DNA of 64,000 nt from Actinoplanes sp. M2I2 (GCF_023544445.1 NZ_JALPVJ010000007.1:474297-538296), one strand, 5' to 3'. Counted from the first letter of the stretch, positions 26,558 through 34,585 are shown. Notes: a model not told the origin generated them from the letters alone. Numbers and translations are program-made.

Positions 26558-28105
26558 CTAGCGCTTGCCCAGCGGGACCACGAGCACAGCCTCGGTGCCG
26601 CCCCCGGCCCGGTTGCGCAACTCGATGCTGCCGCGCAGCTCGCCGGTGGCCAGCGCGCGCACGATCTGCAGGCCGAGCCGCTGGGTGTCGTCGGCCCGGA
26701 AGCCCTCCGGCAGCCCCTGCCCGTTGTCGGCCACCGTGACGTGCAGCTGCTTGCGGAAGCGATGGGCCGAGACGACCACCTCGCCGCTCTCGTCGTCGGC
26801 CGGCGGCGGGGCGTCGTCGTCCTCCGAGGCCGGGAAGCCGTGCTCCACCGCGTTGATCAGCAGCTCGTTCAGCACCATGACCAGCGAGGTGGCGATCTCG
26901 GCGGGCAGCACGCCGAACGTGCCCTCGCGGCGCATCGTGACCGGGATGCTGGTCGCCGCGACCTCGGTGGCGGCGGTGGCCACCCGGTCGACGATGCCGT
27001 CGAACTCGACCGCCTCGTCGCTCGACATCGACAGCGTCTCGTGCACCAGCGCGATCGACGCGACCCGGCGCACCGACTCCTGCAGCGCGTGCCGGGCCTC
27101 GGGCGCGTCGACCCGGCGGGCCTGCAGGCGCAGCAGCGCGGCCACGGTCTGCAGGTTGTTCTTGACCCGGTGGTGGATCTCGCGGATCGTCGCGTCCTTG
27201 GTCATCAGGGCGCGGTCGCGGCGCCGGACCTCGGTCACGTCGCGCACCAGCACCAGCGCGCCGATCGGCACCCCGGCCGGCAGCAACGGAAGCGCCCGGA
27301 TCAGCACGGTCGCGCCGCGGGCCTCCATCTCCTGCCGGGGCGGGGACTCGCCGCGCAGCGCCGAGAGGATGCGCTCGGCCGCGTCGTTGCCCTCGAGCGG
27401 GTCGGCGGCCAGCCGGCTGGTCAGCGCGGACAGCTCCTCGCCGACCAGGTGGGCGTTGAAGCCGAGCCGCCGGTACGCGGACTGCGCGTTCGGGCTCGCG
27501 TACGTGACCTTGCCACCCGCGTCGAGCCGGATCAGGCCGTCGCCGACCCGGGGCGCCGACGTGGTCTCGCCCGGGTGCCGCGGCGGCGGGAAGGTGCCGT
27601 CGGCGACCATCTGGGCCAGGTCGTCGGCGGTGGTCAGATAGTTGAGCTCGAGCTGGCTGGGCGTCCGCGCGGTGGACAGGTTGGTGTCGCGGCCGATCAC
27701 GGCGATGACCTCGCTGTAGCCCTCTTCGTGATCGTTCGGGTCGCGCAGGCGTACCGGGATGGCCTCGTGCCGCGCGGGCGTGTCGCCGTACCAGACCGGG
27801 TCGCCCTCCCGCCAGATGCGCTCCTGAGCGAGGGCGATGTCGAGATGGGCCACCTCGGGACCGCCGACGATCTTGCCGACCTGGTCGTCCTGGTAGGCCG
27901 TCGGCGCCGTCGTCGGGCGCACCTGCGCGACGCAGAGATACTCGCGCGGCTGCCCGTCCGCCCGCTTCACCGGCACCCACATCAGCAGGTCGGCGAAGGA
28001 GAGGTCGGACAGCAGCTGCCAGTCACCGGCGATGCGGTGCAGGTGGTCGATGTCGGCCGGCTCGAGGCCGGTGTGCTCCTCGGCCAGATCACGCAACGTT
28101 GACAC
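26558..28105 (-). CDS. pdtaS: Cytoplasmic sensor histidine kinase PdtaS
   Basis: A 515-residue HisKA_2/HWE-type kinase without membrane segments. Residues 1-150 form a GAF-like sensor with the characteristic GDWQLLSDLSFADLLMWV; a PAS domain follows (about 190-310); the kinase core has IREIHHRVKNNLQTVAALL with the phospho-histidine, NELLINAVEHGF (N-box) and DNGQGLPEGF. It closely resembles mycobacterial PdtaS, which phosphorylates the RNA-binding antiterminator PdtaR. The GTG at 28105 (VSTLRDLAEEHTGL) matches that orthologue's N terminus. PdtaR itself is not in this window. Downstream on the same strand is the sulfur operon. Confidence 0.93.
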   Translation of the reverse strand: MSTLRDLAEEHTGLEPADIDHLHRIAGDWQLLSDLSFADLLMWVPVKRADGQPREYLCVAQVRPTTAPTAYQDDQVGKIVGGPEVAHLDIALAQERIWREGDPVWYGDTPARHEAIPVRLRDPNDHEEGYSEVIAVIGRDTNLSTARTPSQLELNYLTTADDLAQMVADGTFPPPRHPGETTSAPRVGDGLIRLDAGGKVTYASPNAQSAYRRLGFNAHLVGEELSALTSRLAADPLEGNDAAERILSALRGESPPRQEMEARGATVLIRALPLLPAGVPIGALVLVRDVTEVRRRDRALMTKDATIREIHHRVKNNLQTVAALLRLQARRVDAPEARHALQESVRRVASIALVHETLSMSSDEAVEFDGIVDRVATAATEVAATSIPVTMRREGTFGVLPAEIATSLVMVLNELLINAVEHGFPASEDDDAPPPADDESGEVVVSAHRFRKQLHVTVADNGQGLPEGFRADDTQRLGLQIVRALATGELRGSIELRNRAGGGTEAVLVVPLGKR

Positions 28106-28141
28106 GCAGCAAGCGTGCCACGCCGGTGTTACCACGGAGCG

Positions 28142-28165
28142 CTCGTGTACTACCTCGTGTACTAC
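28142..28165. repeat. 12-bp perfect tandem duplication across the SIS gene stop
   Basis: CTCGTGTACTAC occurs twice in a row with no mismatch. On the minus strand it contains the TAG stop of the SIS-domain gene, and because the unit is 12 bp an identical TAG follows in frame four codons later. Confidence 0.85.
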
Positions 28166-29220
28166 AGAGTGCTGGTGACCTTCTTGAGTCCCCGCGGCGC
28201 GTCGGGATCCTCGCCCCGGGCCAGCGCCAGCGAGAGCGCGAGCTTCTGCAGCGGCAGGATGTCGAGCAGCACGCTGTAACGCTCGTCGGTCACCGCGGGC
28301 ACGGAGAGCCGGCCGGCCGCCCCGGGCACGTCGGTCGCGCCGATCGTCACCACGTCGGCCCGGCGTTCGCCCAGCCGGGTCACCACGTCGCGCATCGACC
28401 GGCCGCCCGGCCCGTCGCCGACGACCGCGAGCACCGGCACGTCCGGGTCGGTCATGGCCAGCGGCCCGTGCAGCAGGTCGGCACCCGAGAACGAGAGCGC
28501 CGGCAGGTACGACGTCTCCATCAGCTTGAGGGCGGCCTCGCGGGCGGTCGGGTAGGCGTACCCGCGCCCGGTCGTCACCATCCGGGAGGCGAACCGGTAA
28601 CGCTGCGCGAGGTCGTCCGCCGTAGGGTCGGCCAGCGCGTCGTCGGCCAGCTGGGGCAGCTTGTCCAGCGCGGCCCGCTCCTCGGCCGGCAGGCTGCCGT
28701 CACCCGAGCGGATGCCCTCGATCAGCAGCAGCAGGGCGAGAAGCTCCGCGGTGTACGTCTTGGTGGCCGCGACCGCCCGCTCGTGCCCGGCCGCCACGTC
28801 GATCGACAGCTCGGCCGCGCGGGCCAGCGGCGAGTCCGGGTTGTTGGTGACGGCCAGAGTCAGGCCGCCGGTCTCGCGGGCCACCTGCAGCACGCCGGTG
28901 AGGTCGGGCGAGCCGCCGCTCTGGCTGACCCCGACGACGAGCGTGTCGGTGAAGTCCGGCCGCGCGCCGAAGAGCGTGATCGCACTGGGCGAGGCGCTGG
29001 CCACCGGCAGGCCCAGCCGGATCTCGGTGAGGTAGGCCCCGTAGAGCGCGGCGTGATCGGAGGTGCCCCGGGCCACGAAGACGACGTTGCGCGGCCGTCG
29101 GCGGGCCACCTCGGCCGCCACCCCGGCGATCACGCCGGTGTGCTCACTGTCGAGCAGCCGAGCGAATCCGCCCGGTTGTTCCGCGATGTCCGCGGCCATC
29201 CCCTGGCCTCGCTGTGTCAC
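28162..29220 (-). CDS. SIS-domain protein (GlmS isomerase-half/AgaS-like)
   Basis: A 352-residue protein with two sugar-isomerase domains, equivalent to the isomerase half of glucosamine-6-phosphate synthase without the glutaminase half. Segments are VVFVARGTSDHAAL and VGVSQSGGSPDLTGVL in the first domain, GRGYAYPTAREAALKLMET joining them and ending LDILPLQKLALSLA. It likely isomerises or deaminates an amino-sugar phosphate. The GTG at 29220 has GGAGG 5 bp upstream. It is divergent from the TPR gene; a TCTTGCAAGA palindrome (29266-29275) lies between them. Confidence 0.9.
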   Translation of the reverse strand: MTQRGQGMAADIAEQPGGFARLLDSEHTGVIAGVAAEVARRRPRNVVFVARGTSDHAALYGAYLTEIRLGLPVASASPSAITLFGARPDFTDTLVVGVSQSGGSPDLTGVLQVARETGGLTLAVTNNPDSPLARAAELSIDVAAGHERAVAATKTYTAELLALLLLIEGIRSGDGSLPAEERAALDKLPQLADDALADPTADDLAQRYRFASRMVTTGRGYAYPTAREAALKLMETSYLPALSFSGADLLHGPLAMTDPDVPVLAVVGDGPGGRSMRDVVTRLGERRADVVTIGATDVPGAAGRLSVPAVTDERYSVLLDILPLQKLALSLALARGEDPDAPRGLKKVTSTL

Positions 29221-29265
29221 GTGTTCCTCCCATGATGAGCATCCCGGCGCGCGTTTGCTGCGCAG

Positions 29266-29275
29266 TCTTGCAAGA
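29266..29275. promoter_or_regulatory. 10-bp palindrome between the SIS and TPR genes
   Basis: TCTTGCAAGA is a perfect palindrome 46 bp upstream of the SIS gene start. CTTGCAAG-type sites are bound by several sugar-responsive repressors. It does not match the DasR consensus ACTGGTCTAGACCAGT. A chance palindrome cannot be excluded. Confidence 0.25.
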
Positions 29276-29363
29276 AAGAGCTTACAGAGTCAACGTTTCG
29301 AGCATGAACGCGCAGCGGATCCCCTGCTGACATAAAGGGTTCTTTCCCCTACTGTCTTGCATC

Positions 29364-30881
29364 GTGGAAGTACGCCGCGCCGCCGACCGCGCTCTCGAAC
29401 AGGCGAGATCGGCCCTGGCGACAGACCAGCCGGAAAAAGCCGCCGATCACCTCGCGGGAGCACTCGCCCACGCTCCCACCCTGCCCGAGGTGCACGAGAT
29501 GCTCGGACGGCTGGCCGCCCGCCCCGGCGGCGGTCTCGACCTCTTCCGGGCCGGGCCGCACACCTCCCCCGGCAAGCTCGCCGCGCGGGCTCATCTGCTC
29601 GCCGCAGCCGGTCGTCCCGAGGACGGCCTGCCGCTGCTGGCGGCGGCCAGCGGCCAGTCACCCGCGGCCGACTGGGCCGGCGTGCCCTGGGTCGCCGAGG
29701 CCACCCTGGGCGTCCGCATCGAGCCCGGCCTGCTGGCCCAGGTGCTCATGCGGCTGTGCACCCGGGTGGCCGAGCCCGCCCCGCCCACCCTGCGCCCCTA
29801 TCTGTCCGTCGTGCGGCACGCGCTGTCCGCCTATCCCGAGCACGCCATGCTGCTCGGCGCCGGCTCCGCGCTGGCCCGCCGGGTCGGCGAGCACGAGCTG
29901 GCCGTCGACTGGGCCTCCCGCGGCGCCCGGGTCCGCCCGTCCAAGCTCGGCGAGATCTGGCTCGGGTACGCCTACCGCAGCGCCGGCCGCCTGCCCGAGG
30001 CGCTCGCGGCCCTGCGGCGCGCGGTGGCGCACGACCCCGACGACCTCTCCGTGTACGCCGACATCGCCGGCACCCTGGCCGACAACGACCGCCTGGACGA
30101 CGCCCTGAGCTGGGTCGACCGGGCGCTGGAGCGCGACCCCGACTACGACTGCGCCGTGCACACCGCCCACCGGCTGCGCCACCGCGCCGACGGCGACCTC
30201 ATGCACCTGGTGCGGCTGGCCGACTACATCCGCGACCACCCCGACGAGTCGCACGAGCACACCGACCTGGCCGACTGCTGCCGTGACACGTCCTGGCTGA
30301 GCGGGGCCCCGGCGGCCGCGCCGCTGCCCCGCGGCAACGCCCCGGCCTCCGACGAGCCCTCGCCCGAGGCGGTGCGCCGGCTCCGGCAGGTCGCCTCGCT
30401 CTCGTGGGCCCACCCCCCGGCCGCGTACGACGCCGCTCTCCCGCTGATCCTGCTGTCCCCGGCCGACCTGATGGCGCTGCTGGCCCACCCGCCGGCCGAC
30501 GTGGCCGCACCGGAGATCTGGGCCTGCCTGGGACTGCTGCACCACCGCTCCGAGGAGGCCTGGCTCGACTCGGAACGCCGGCGGATGCTGCTCGGCCTGA
30601 CCGACGGCGGCCTCGACCGGGTGACCGAGGCGGCCCTGTTCGCGGTGATCGTGGCGGCCTGGGTCGACCCGGCCGCGCGGGCCGACGTCGCCCGGGTGGT
30701 CACCGCCCGGCTCACCGAGGTGGCTTCGCGGCCCGGGGCCCGGTCGCTGGCCGAGCTCGCGCTGGCCGCTCCCGATCTCGACCAGTCCACCCGGCAGCTG
30801 GCCACGGCGATGACCCGCGCCCCGGCCGTGCCGCGCCAGCGCGCGCGCAGCCGGCTGCTGCTGCGCTGGCGCCGCGGCTGA
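29364..30881 (+). CDS. Tetratricopeptide-repeat protein, unknown function
   Basis: A 505-residue soluble protein with helical repeats. Clear TPR-like units are at the N terminus (RALEQARSALATDQPEKAADHL, shown here only as its core ALATDQPEKAADHLAGAL) and near residues 190-265 (WASRGARVRPSKLGEIWLG, RLPEALAALRRAVAHDPDD, RLDDALSWVDRALERDPDY). The C-terminal half is Leu/Ala-rich without a recognised domain. The GTG at 29364 follows a -10-like TACTGT by about 8 bp, so the mRNA may be leaderless. It is flanked by the 21-bp repeat at its 3' side. It probably acts as a protein-protein scaffold. Confidence 0.82.
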   Translation: MEVRRAADRALEQARSALATDQPEKAADHLAGALAHAPTLPEVHEMLGRLAARPGGGLDLFRAGPHTSPGKLAARAHLLAAAGRPEDGLPLLAAASGQSPAADWAGVPWVAEATLGVRIEPGLLAQVLMRLCTRVAEPAPPTLRPYLSVVRHALSAYPEHAMLLGAGSALARRVGEHELAVDWASRGARVRPSKLGEIWLGYAYRSAGRLPEALAALRRAVAHDPDDLSVYADIAGTLADNDRLDDALSWVDRALERDPDYDCAVHTAHRLRHRADGDLMHLVRLADYIRDHPDESHEHTDLADCCRDTSWLSGAPAAAPLPRGNAPASDEPSPEAVRRLRQVASLSWAHPPAAYDAALPLILLSPADLMALLAHPPADVAAPEIWACLGLLHHRSEEAWLDSERRRMLLGLTDGGLDRVTEAALFAVIVAAWVDPAARADVARVVTARLTEVASRPGARSLAELALAAPDLDQSTRQLATAMTRAPAVPRQRARSRLLLRWRRG

Positions 30882-30905
30882 TCGGCTCGGCGGTCCTGCC
30901 CAGCC

Positions 30906-30972
30906 CTGGCTGAAGTCTGATCAGGCCTGGCCGAAGTTTGATCAGGCCTGGCTGAAGTCTGATCAGGCCTGG
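30906..30972. repeat. 21-bp tandem repeats across the biotinyl-protein stop codon
   Basis: Units starting CTGG occur at 30906, 30927, 30948 and, as the gene's own end, 30969. The unit is CTGGCTGAAGTCTGATCAGGC with two changes in the second copy. On the minus strand each unit contains CAG GCC TGA, so the final Gln-Ala-stop of the gene recurs in frame seven codons apart, giving three consecutive in-frame TGA stops. Confidence 0.9.
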
Positions 30973-31181
30973 ATGATGGCGATCAGGTCGCCCTCCTGGA
31001 CGACGTCGCCCTCGTGCACCGCGACCTCGGCCACCGTGCCGTCGGTCTCGGCGACCACCGGGATCTCCATCTTCATCGACTCGAGGATCACCAGCGTGTC
31101 GCCCTCGGCGACGGTGTCGCCGCTCGACGCGACGACCTTCCACACGTTGGCCACCATCTCGGCCCGGATCTCGTCGGCCAT
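30963..31181 (-). CDS. Biotin/lipoyl-attachment protein (TB7.3-like)
   Basis: A 72-residue single biotinyl domain with the modified lysine in ESMKMEIP and the two-fold beta-hairpin pattern (residues 1-36 and 37-72). It closely resembles mycobacterial TB7.3 in length and sequence and has the same position next to the rsrA-sigR pair. It may carry carboxyl groups for an acyl-CoA carboxylase or act as a stand-alone biotinylated protein; no carboxylase subunit is nearby. The start is the ATG at 31181, preceded by AGGAGGA-like sequence. Its end lies in 21-bp tandem repeats. Confidence 0.93.
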   Translation of the reverse strand: MADEIRAEMVANVWKVVASSGDTVAEGDTLVILESMKMEIPVVAETDGTVAEVAVHEGDVVQEGDLIAIIQA

Positions 31182-31312
31182 CGATGAATCCTCCTGCGTT
31201 GCGCCTGTCGGTCCGGGTCATCAAACCACGGATTCCGGTCGGGCGAGTCCGGCGCGCGCGGACGCGCCGACTACCATCGGCGCGGGAACACGGTACGAAC
31301 AGGGAGTCACCC

Positions 31313-31387
31313 ATGGCTAAGAAGTCCCGTAAGAAGAAGGCTCGGAAGAAGAGCAGCGCGAACCACGGCAAGCGGCCAAACAGCTGA
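31313..31387 (+). CDS. Ribosomal protein bL37 (24 residues)
   Basis: The tiny basic peptide MAKKSRKKKARKKSSANHGK ending RPNS is what I recognise as bL37, a 24-residue large-subunit protein described in mycobacterial ribosomes; the C-terminal ANHGKRPN block is the conserved part. The ATG at 31313 has GGGAG upstream, and a strong bidirectional terminator follows 16 bp after the stop. Encoded as its own small unit between the biotinyl-protein gene and rsrA. Too short for most gene finders. Confidence 0.85.
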   Translation: MAKKSRKKKARKKSSANHGKRPNS

Positions 31388-31403
31388 GCCCAGGTTCAGA
31401 CGC

Positions 31404-31437
31404 AGAAAGCCCCGCGGCGCGTGCCGCGGGGCTTTCT
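31404..31437. terminator. Bidirectional terminator between bL37 and rsrA
   Basis: A perfect 15-bp stem (31404-31418 with 31423-31437) and a 4-nt loop, with AGAAA on the left and TTTCT on the right, so it can stop transcription from both sides (bL37 from the left, sigR-rsrA from the right). Confidence 0.92.
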
Positions 31438-31468
31438 CGTTCGACGTGAAATACGGGTTCGGCGAGAC

Positions 31469-31756
31469 CTACAGGAGGAACTCCCGGGTCTCCACCTGAA
31501 CCTCGAGCTGGTCGAGCTTGACCCGGAGCCGCTCGCGCAGCTCCTGGGGCGCCTTCTCGTCGCCGCAGGAGCGGGACACCAGCGCCTTCACCTCGTGCTC
31601 GATGCCGTACTCGCGCAGGCACCCGTCGCAGTCGTCCAGATGCTTCTGGATCAACGACCGGCGGTCCTCGCTGCACTCCAGATCGAGGTAGAGGTAGACC
31701 TCACTGAGCACGATGCCGCAATCGGCGTCGTGGCCCTCATCGTTCAGCCCGCTCAT
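31469..31756 (-). CDS. rsrA: Redox-sensing zinc anti-sigma factor RsrA
   Basis: A 95-residue anti-sigma factor that binds SigR in the reduced state and releases it on disulfide stress. The zinc/redox motif H-x3-C-x2-C is HLDDCDGC (His39, Cys43, Cys46) with the third redox cysteine at Cys13; this matches the RsrA layout. It lies 6 bp downstream of sigR on the same strand, so both are made from one message, as in Streptomyces. Extra cysteines at residues 28 and 64 are not part of the core site. Confidence 0.94.
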   Translation of the reverse strand: MSGLNDEGHDADCGIVLSEVYLYLDLECSEDRRSLIQKHLDDCDGCLREYGIEHEVKALVSRSCGDEKAPQELRERLRVKLDQLEVQVETREFLL

Positions 31757-31762
31757 GACGCG

Positions 31763-32560
31763 TCACGCCTCCTGCGGTTCCGAAGCGGTCCGGGTGATGC
31801 CCCGGTCGACGGCGTACTGCTCCAGGGTCTTGCGCAGGTTGCGCCGCCCACGGTGCAGACGGGACATGACGGTGCCGATCGGCGTGCCCATGATGTCGGC
31901 GATCTCCTTGTACGAGAAACCCTCGACATCAGCGAGGTAGACGGCCAGCCGGAAGTCCTCGGGCAGAGCCTGCAGGGCTTCCTTGATGTCACTGTCGGGC
32001 AGCCGGTCGAGCGCCTCGGTCTCGGCCGACTTCAGGCCGGCCGACGTGTGCGACTCGGACGAGGCGAGCTGCCAGTCGGTGATCTCCTCGGTGGGAGCCT
32101 GCACCGGCTGACGCTGCTTGCGCCGATACGAGTTGATATAGGTGTTCGTGAGAATGCGGTACAGCCACGCCTTGAGGTTCGTACCCTCTTCGAACTGGTG
32201 AAACGCGGAGAACGCCTTCAAGTACGTCTCCTGCACCAGGTCCTCGGCGTCGGCCGGGTTACGCGTCATCCGCAGACCGGCAGCGTAAAGCTGGTCCACA
32301 AAAGGCAACGCGTCCCGCTCGAAGCGCGCCCTGCGCTCCTCGGTCCGTTCTGTCTGGGCCACCCTGAGCTCTCCCCTCGACCGCCCCGCCGAGGATACGG
32401 GTAGTGCCCCTTCTACGGCCTGGAAAACCGCCGGTGTGCTGACACTCACCGATGGCGTGAGCGGCTGTTCGGCCGCGGGCCACTCGGGGGAACCCAAAAG
32501 GTCCCGCACCCGATCGACCTTCCGGTCGTCGCGGTCCAGGTACTCCGTTGCGGCTCGCAC
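31763..32560 (-). CDS. sigR: ECF sigma factor SigR (thiol-oxidative stress), long form with internal start
   Basis: Sigma factor controlling the disulfide-stress regulon. Region 2 ([18 protein letters not shown], then [16 protein letters not shown]) and region 4 ([35 protein letters not shown]) are complete. Two starts are likely: the GTG at 32560 with AGGGG 8 bp upstream gives 265 residues; the GTG at 32362 with GGGGAG upstream gives the 199-residue core. The long form has a 66-residue acidic/proline-containing extension. Streptomyces SigR also has an unstable long isoform made from an autoregulated promoter. Here a SigR-type promoter (32602-32627) lies upstream of the long start. rsrA follows. 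Confidence 0.95.
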   Translation of the reverse strand: MRAATEYLDRDDRKVDRVRDLLGSPEWPAAEQPLTPSVSVSTPAVFQAVEGALPVSSAGRSRGELRVAQTERTEERRARFERDALPFVDQLYAAGLRMTRNPADAEDLVQETYLKAFSAFHQFEEGTNLKAWLYRILTNTYINSYRRKQRQPVQAPTEEITDWQLASSESHTSAGLKSAETEALDRLPDSDIKEALQALPEDFRLAVYLADVEGFSYKEIADIMGTPIGTVMSRLHRGRRNLRKTLEQYAVDRGITRTASEPQEA

Positions 32561-32601
32561 CTGTCAAACCCCTTCCGACGTTCATGCTTCCCGGGGTCTA
32601 C

Positions 32602-32627
32602 AACCACGAAGGCGCAACTTGCATTCC
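32602..32627 (-). promoter_or_regulatory. SigR-dependent promoter of sigR
   Basis: On the minus strand GGAAT (32623-32627) and GTT (32602-32604) are separated by exactly 18 bp, the full SigR/SigH consensus GGAAT-N18-GTT. Transcription would begin near 32595, upstream of the long-form GTG at 32560. It abuts the stop of the hydrolase gene upstream. This is a positive autoregulatory loop as known for Streptomyces sigR and mycobacterial sigH. Confidence 0.85.
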
Positions 32628-33230
32628 TTATCGGGCCCACCCATGCGTACGCATCCAGGCGACCGCCCGATCGGCTGTGCCGCGAACGTCTTTGCGCAGG
32701 TCATGGGTGGCGCCCGGCCGCACGATCACCTCGACCGGGCCAGAGCCGGCGGGCACCCCGAAGGCGTCCCGGTCCCCGTTGAGCACGAGCGTCGGCACAT
32801 CGGTGGGCAGTTCCCCGGCGCGGCTGCGATCCGGCTTACCCGGAGGATGCAGCGGGAACGCCAGCGCCAGCACGCCCGAGGCCCCCAGGCCGGCCGCGGT
32901 CCGGCAGGCCACGCGGGCGCCACTCGACCGGCCACCCACGATGAGGGGCATTCCCGGTACGGCGATCTGCCGCACCACGGTCGTCCAGGCCTCGTCGAGC
33001 TGCCCGGCGGGGGCCGGGGCACGCCGACCGGCGACGCGGTAGGGCTGGGTGACGAGCGCGACCCGGACGCTGCTGGACACCGCGGCGTCATGGACGGCTT
33101 TGAGGTCGGGCGCGTCCACTCCGCCGCCGGCCCCGTGACCCAGGACCAGGAGGCTGAGGGCCGGGCCGTCGGTCTCACCGAAGCGCACCCGGGCCGGGCC
33201 ACGCGGCGTCTCGATCTCGATGTCGTCCAC
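32628..33230 (-). CDS. Alpha/beta-hydrolase family protein (Tex30/KANL3-like)
   Basis: A 200-residue compact hydrolase-fold protein. It shows LLVLGHGAGGG (oxyanion loop), the nucleophile elbow GGRSSGARVA with Ser, LALAFPLHPPGK, an acidic residue in LVLNGDRDAFG and His in GATHDLRK, so a full triad is possible. Such proteins are annotated as dienelactone hydrolase-related, but the substrate is unknown. The ATG at 33230 is the first codon of the frame. It shares strand and close spacing with sigR, whose promoter starts right at its stop. Confidence 0.85.
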   Translation of the reverse strand: MDDIEIETPRGPARVRFGETDGPALSLLVLGHGAGGGVDAPDLKAVHDAAVSSSVRVALVTQPYRVAGRRAPAPAGQLDEAWTTVVRQIAVPGMPLIVGGRSSGARVACRTAAGLGASGVLALAFPLHPPGKPDRSRAGELPTDVPTLVLNGDRDAFGVPAGSGPVEVIVRPGATHDLRKDVRGTADRAVAWMRTHGWAR

Positions 33231-33284
33231 GCCTTATGTAATCAGCCCGCAAAGCCCCCCGGACCCACACCACCGTTCAGTTCA

Positions 33285-33425
33285 CCGCCACCGCCACCGC
33301 CACCGCCACCGCCACCGCCACCAGGCGCCGCACAGCATCCGGGCACCGCACAGCATCCGGGCACCACACAGCATCCGGGCACCACACAGCATCCGGGCGC
33401 CGCACAGCATCCGGGCGCCGCACAG
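33285..33425. repeat. CCACCG run and 18-bp tandem repeats
   Basis: A GCCACC run (about 33285-33323) is followed by five 18-bp units CACAGCATCCGGGCACCG (33331, 33349, 33367, 33385, 33403) and a partial sixth. Units are contiguous with only one or two base changes, so there are no spacers. The array lies in the 349-bp gap between the hydrolase start and the second whiB stop; nothing else in the gap looks coding. Confidence 0.88.
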
Positions 33426-33493
33426 CCCGATCGCGCCCTCGCCGCCCCTGCCGACCGTGTGGGCGGCAGGGGCAAGCGAGCGGCGCGTCGTAG

Positions 33494-33613
33494 GCGTGAC
33501 GATCGACGACCAGCTGCGTCGTGAGCGTGACGATCAACGAGTGGCTGCGCCGTGGAGCGTGACGATCAGCGAGCGGCGGTCAGCGGCTGACCGGCGTGAG
33601 GTCGAGCAACCGG
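33494..33613. repeat. About 32-bp repeats overlapping the 3' end of the second whiB gene
   Basis: GCGTGACGATC starts units at 33494, 33525 and 33557; a more diverged copy (GCGTGAGGTCGAGCAACC) starts at 33594, inside the last codons of whiB. The stop codon at 33580 lies in the third unit. This looks like serial duplication of the gene end. Confidence 0.6.
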
Positions 33614-33975
33614 CGATCTTCCTCGTCGGTGTCGTCGTCTATCGGCTCGCCACCCGGGCCGACGCGTTCGCGCCAGGCGACGAGCATCGCCCGGCGTTCG
33701 CGGGGCGTCGTGCCGCCCCAGACGCCGTGGCAGTCGCCTACCTGCAATGCCCAGGCCAGGCACGGCCCTTGCACTGTGCACGTGCCGCAGAGCGAGACCG
33801 CGCCCTCGGACGGTTCGTTCGGCGCCGGAAAGAACGTCTCCGGATCGACCGCACGGCACGCGCCGCGGGTCCGCCAAGCTTCGTCGCTGCGTCGCTCGCG
33901 AATGGCCTCGAGCAACCGCGGATCGCGTCGCGCGATGGCTACTTCATGTGGACGCGGCATACGAGCCCGTGTCAT
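33580..33975 (-). CDS. WhiB-family iron-sulfur transcription factor
   Basis: A 131-residue Wbl protein with cluster cysteines C40, C63, C66 and C72 (C-x22-C-x2-C-x5-C) and the glycine turn HGVWGGTTPRERR. A 39-residue N-terminal extension rich in Arg and an acidic tail DDDTDEEDRR distinguish it from WhiB1; I cannot assign it to a numbered subfamily. The ATG at 33975 has GGGGGAGG upstream. Its promoter region is unusually A+T-rich, and its 3' end lies in a repeat array. Confidence 0.9.
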   Translation of the reverse strand: MTRARMPRPHEVAIARRDPRLLEAIRERRSDEAWRTRGACRAVDPETFFPAPNEPSEGAVSLCGTCTVQGPCLAWALQVGDCHGVWGGTTPRERRAMLVAWRERVGPGGEPIDDDTDEEDRRLLDLTPVSR

Positions 33976-34334
33976 CAGCCCACCTCCCCCGTGGGACCGG
34001 TACTGCGTGTGGCAACGGGCGCGCACCGTGCGAACCCGCACCACTCCGGCGCAGTTTTGTATCGCAGGGTAGGAGATCAGAACAAGGGGCTTATCTATCT
34101 TGAAACAAAGTTGCCAGTAAAAAATGCGGACAAAATTCAGCAAATCTGAAAGTTGATCACGTTACCCTCAGCAAATTGCCAGCGAGCGCCAACCACGAAC
34201 GCGCCACACAACCCGACCGCCCACAGCGGACCGATCCGCCTCGCCGAAGCGACTTCGCCGCCCCGCTCGACGCCTGCCGCCTCAGGCCTGAAGCCCCACG
34301 CCCGCGGCCCGCGGCCCGCGCCAGCCGCCTGTGG
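33976..34334. other. Promoter region of the second whiB gene with an A+T-rich segment
   Basis: From about 34060 to 34185 the composition is far below the window average in G+C, with runs such as AAAAAATG and CAAAATTCAG. On the minus strand TTGTTC and GATACA with a 16-bp spacer could be a promoter. No frame here is credible. Such low-GC islands are rare in this genome and mark either a regulated promoter or acquired DNA. Confidence 0.5.
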
Positions 34335-34585
34335 CCGTGAACGCCCGCGCCAGCCGCCCGTGAGCCGTGAACGCCCGCGCCCACTGCCCGTGAGCCGTGA
34401 ACGCCCGCGCCCACTGCCCGTGAGAGCCTGCCGCTCGCGCCGCCCGTGAGCTATGAGCGCCCGCCGCCCGTGAGCACCGGGCACCGGGCACCGGGCACCG
34501 GGCACCGGGCACCGGGCACCGGGCACCGGGCACCGGGCACCGAGCACCGAGCACCGAGCACCGAGCACCGAGCACCGAGCACCGA
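34335..34585. repeat. 30-bp repeats followed by fourteen 8-bp repeats
   Basis: Three 30-bp units beginning CCGTGAACGCCCGCGCC start at 34335, 34365 and 34395. From 34474 an 8-bp unit GCACCGGG repeats eight times, then switches to GCACCGAG for six copies (34538-34585). The clean switch of one base suggests that each block expanded separately. Confidence 0.88.

Noticed and set aside
24635..28102. 1,155-codon open frame on the + strand across sir and pdtaS
   Set aside because: It is the antisense of well-conserved genes, has no recognisable motif and a composition (Asp/Gly/Val/Arg) typical of reverse-frame shadows in GC-rich DNA.
32628..33230. Reading the hydrolase region in the + frame (32436-33524) as a gene
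   Set aside because: The minus-strand hydrolase has a proper nucleophile elbow and triad; the + frame runs into the CCACCG repeat with polyproline.
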